Shown: in pieces, positions 63,796-64,000 of the stretch
How the letters are laid out: every line of letters begins with the position of its first letter
Position numbering within the stretch: position 1 is the stretch's first letter
From: Umezawaea tangerina
GTDB lineage: Bacteria > Actinomycetota > Actinomycetes > Mycobacteriales > Pseudonocardiaceae
Reading direction: 5' to 3'
DNA: 64,000 bases
Assembly (NCBI RefSeq): GCF_003002815.1
Contig: NZ_PVTF01000003.1
Location: 434,001 to 498,000, forward strand
Made by a program: the position numbers and the translations under genes
The notes under the pieces: model-generated
The model's database searches: none
The model's input: only the letters and a program-made list of their open reading frames with translations
What the model was told of the DNA's origin: nothing

Positions 63796-64000
63796 TGATC
63801 CCGGACTTCGCCGACGTCCCGCTCGGCGACCCCGCCGAGTCCACGGTGGACAACTGGCAGCGGGCGCTGCACGAGACCACGGGCAAGGGCGCCGACGCGC
63901 TCATGTGGGAGACGCCGGAGGGCATCGGCGTGAAGCCGGTGTACTCCGCCGCGGACACCGAGGGCCTCGACTTCCTGGCCACCTACCCCGGCATCGCGCC
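63795..64000 (+). CDS. mutB: Methylmalonyl-CoA mutase large subunit, 5' part
   Basis: The first 68 residues (MIPDFADVPLGDPAES, then WETPEGIGVKPVYSAADTEG and LATYPGIA) match the start of the catalytic, B12-binding MutB subunit. The gene runs off the right edge. It is translationally coupled to mutA through the TGATG overlap. Confidence 0.95.
   Translation, partial: MIPDFADVPLGDPAESTVDNWQRALHETTGKGADALMWETPEGIGVKPVYSAADTEGLDFLATYPGIA

Overview
The window is chromosomal DNA from a high-GC actinomycete. GTG starts, leaderless genes and an almost complete absence of AT-rich sequence fit this. So do an F420 pathway gene (fbiC), a Ser/Thr protein kinase, DasR-type (dre) operators, type VII-secretion-like small proteins and a nucleoside-salvage neighbourhood arranged much like Mycobacterium tuberculosis Rv3307-Rv3319. 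A Pseudonocardiales member (Saccharothrix, Actinosynnema or Lentzea type) is the most likely source. That placement is inference; no rRNA gene is present.

Layout. 0-5 kb holds mixed conserved genes (DUF2625, J-domain/NERD protein, YjbR family, Cys-rich protein, YdjM family) and two tandem tRNA-like sequences. 5-14 kb holds icd, a HTH plus DUF3800-like gene pair, an SH3-type protein, xthA, a remnant of a metallophosphoesterase, fbiC and trpS. 14-21.7 kb holds repeat element A, a SnoaL-like/LysR pair, yhjD, two small membrane proteins, a D,D-carboxypeptidase, a secreted discoidin-domain protein and a LuxR regulator. 21.8-38 kb is metabolic: sdhCDAB, a nucleoside ABC importer, cdd, deoA, a P-loop/TPR protein, repeat element B, a coiled-coil protein and add. 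37.7-42 kb is a type VII-like cassette (WXG-like protein, NlpC/P60 protein, two YbaB-like proteins). 42-44 kb holds a SUKH gene and a Panacea-Fic toxin-antitoxin pair, then a fourth repeat region (D). 44.4-50.3 kb holds two aldehyde dehydrogenase genes, deoC, an oxidoreductase and upp. 50.3-57 kb holds a dre-controlled chitinase, TetR, a second toxin-antitoxin-like pair (RHH plus degenerate Doc), MerR with two aldo/keto reductases, a GDSL hydrolase and repeat element C. 57-64 kb holds a phosphosugar mutase, purine nucleoside phosphorylase, a membrane kinase and mutA/mutB.

How it works together. The BMP-type importer brings in nucleosides. Cytidine deaminase, thymidine phosphorylase, adenosine deaminase and purine nucleoside phosphorylase free the bases and pentose phosphates. 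The phosphosugar mutase and deoC pass pentoses to central metabolism, the aldehyde dehydrogenase can oxidise the acetaldehyde, and upp recovers uracil.

The least explained feature is a family of intergenic elements (A 14021-14372, B 34557-34816, C 57190-56896 reversed). Each has a long hairpin with a fixed core (TTGTCAAGA and its complement) but arms that differ completely between copies while staying complementary. Each is followed by a tandem array of roughly 22-bp units containing mini-hairpins with a TNC triloop. The flanking DNA, including the 3' ends of neighbouring genes, is strongly G+T-rich on the element strand. Region D (43921-44378) has different sequence but a similar setting.
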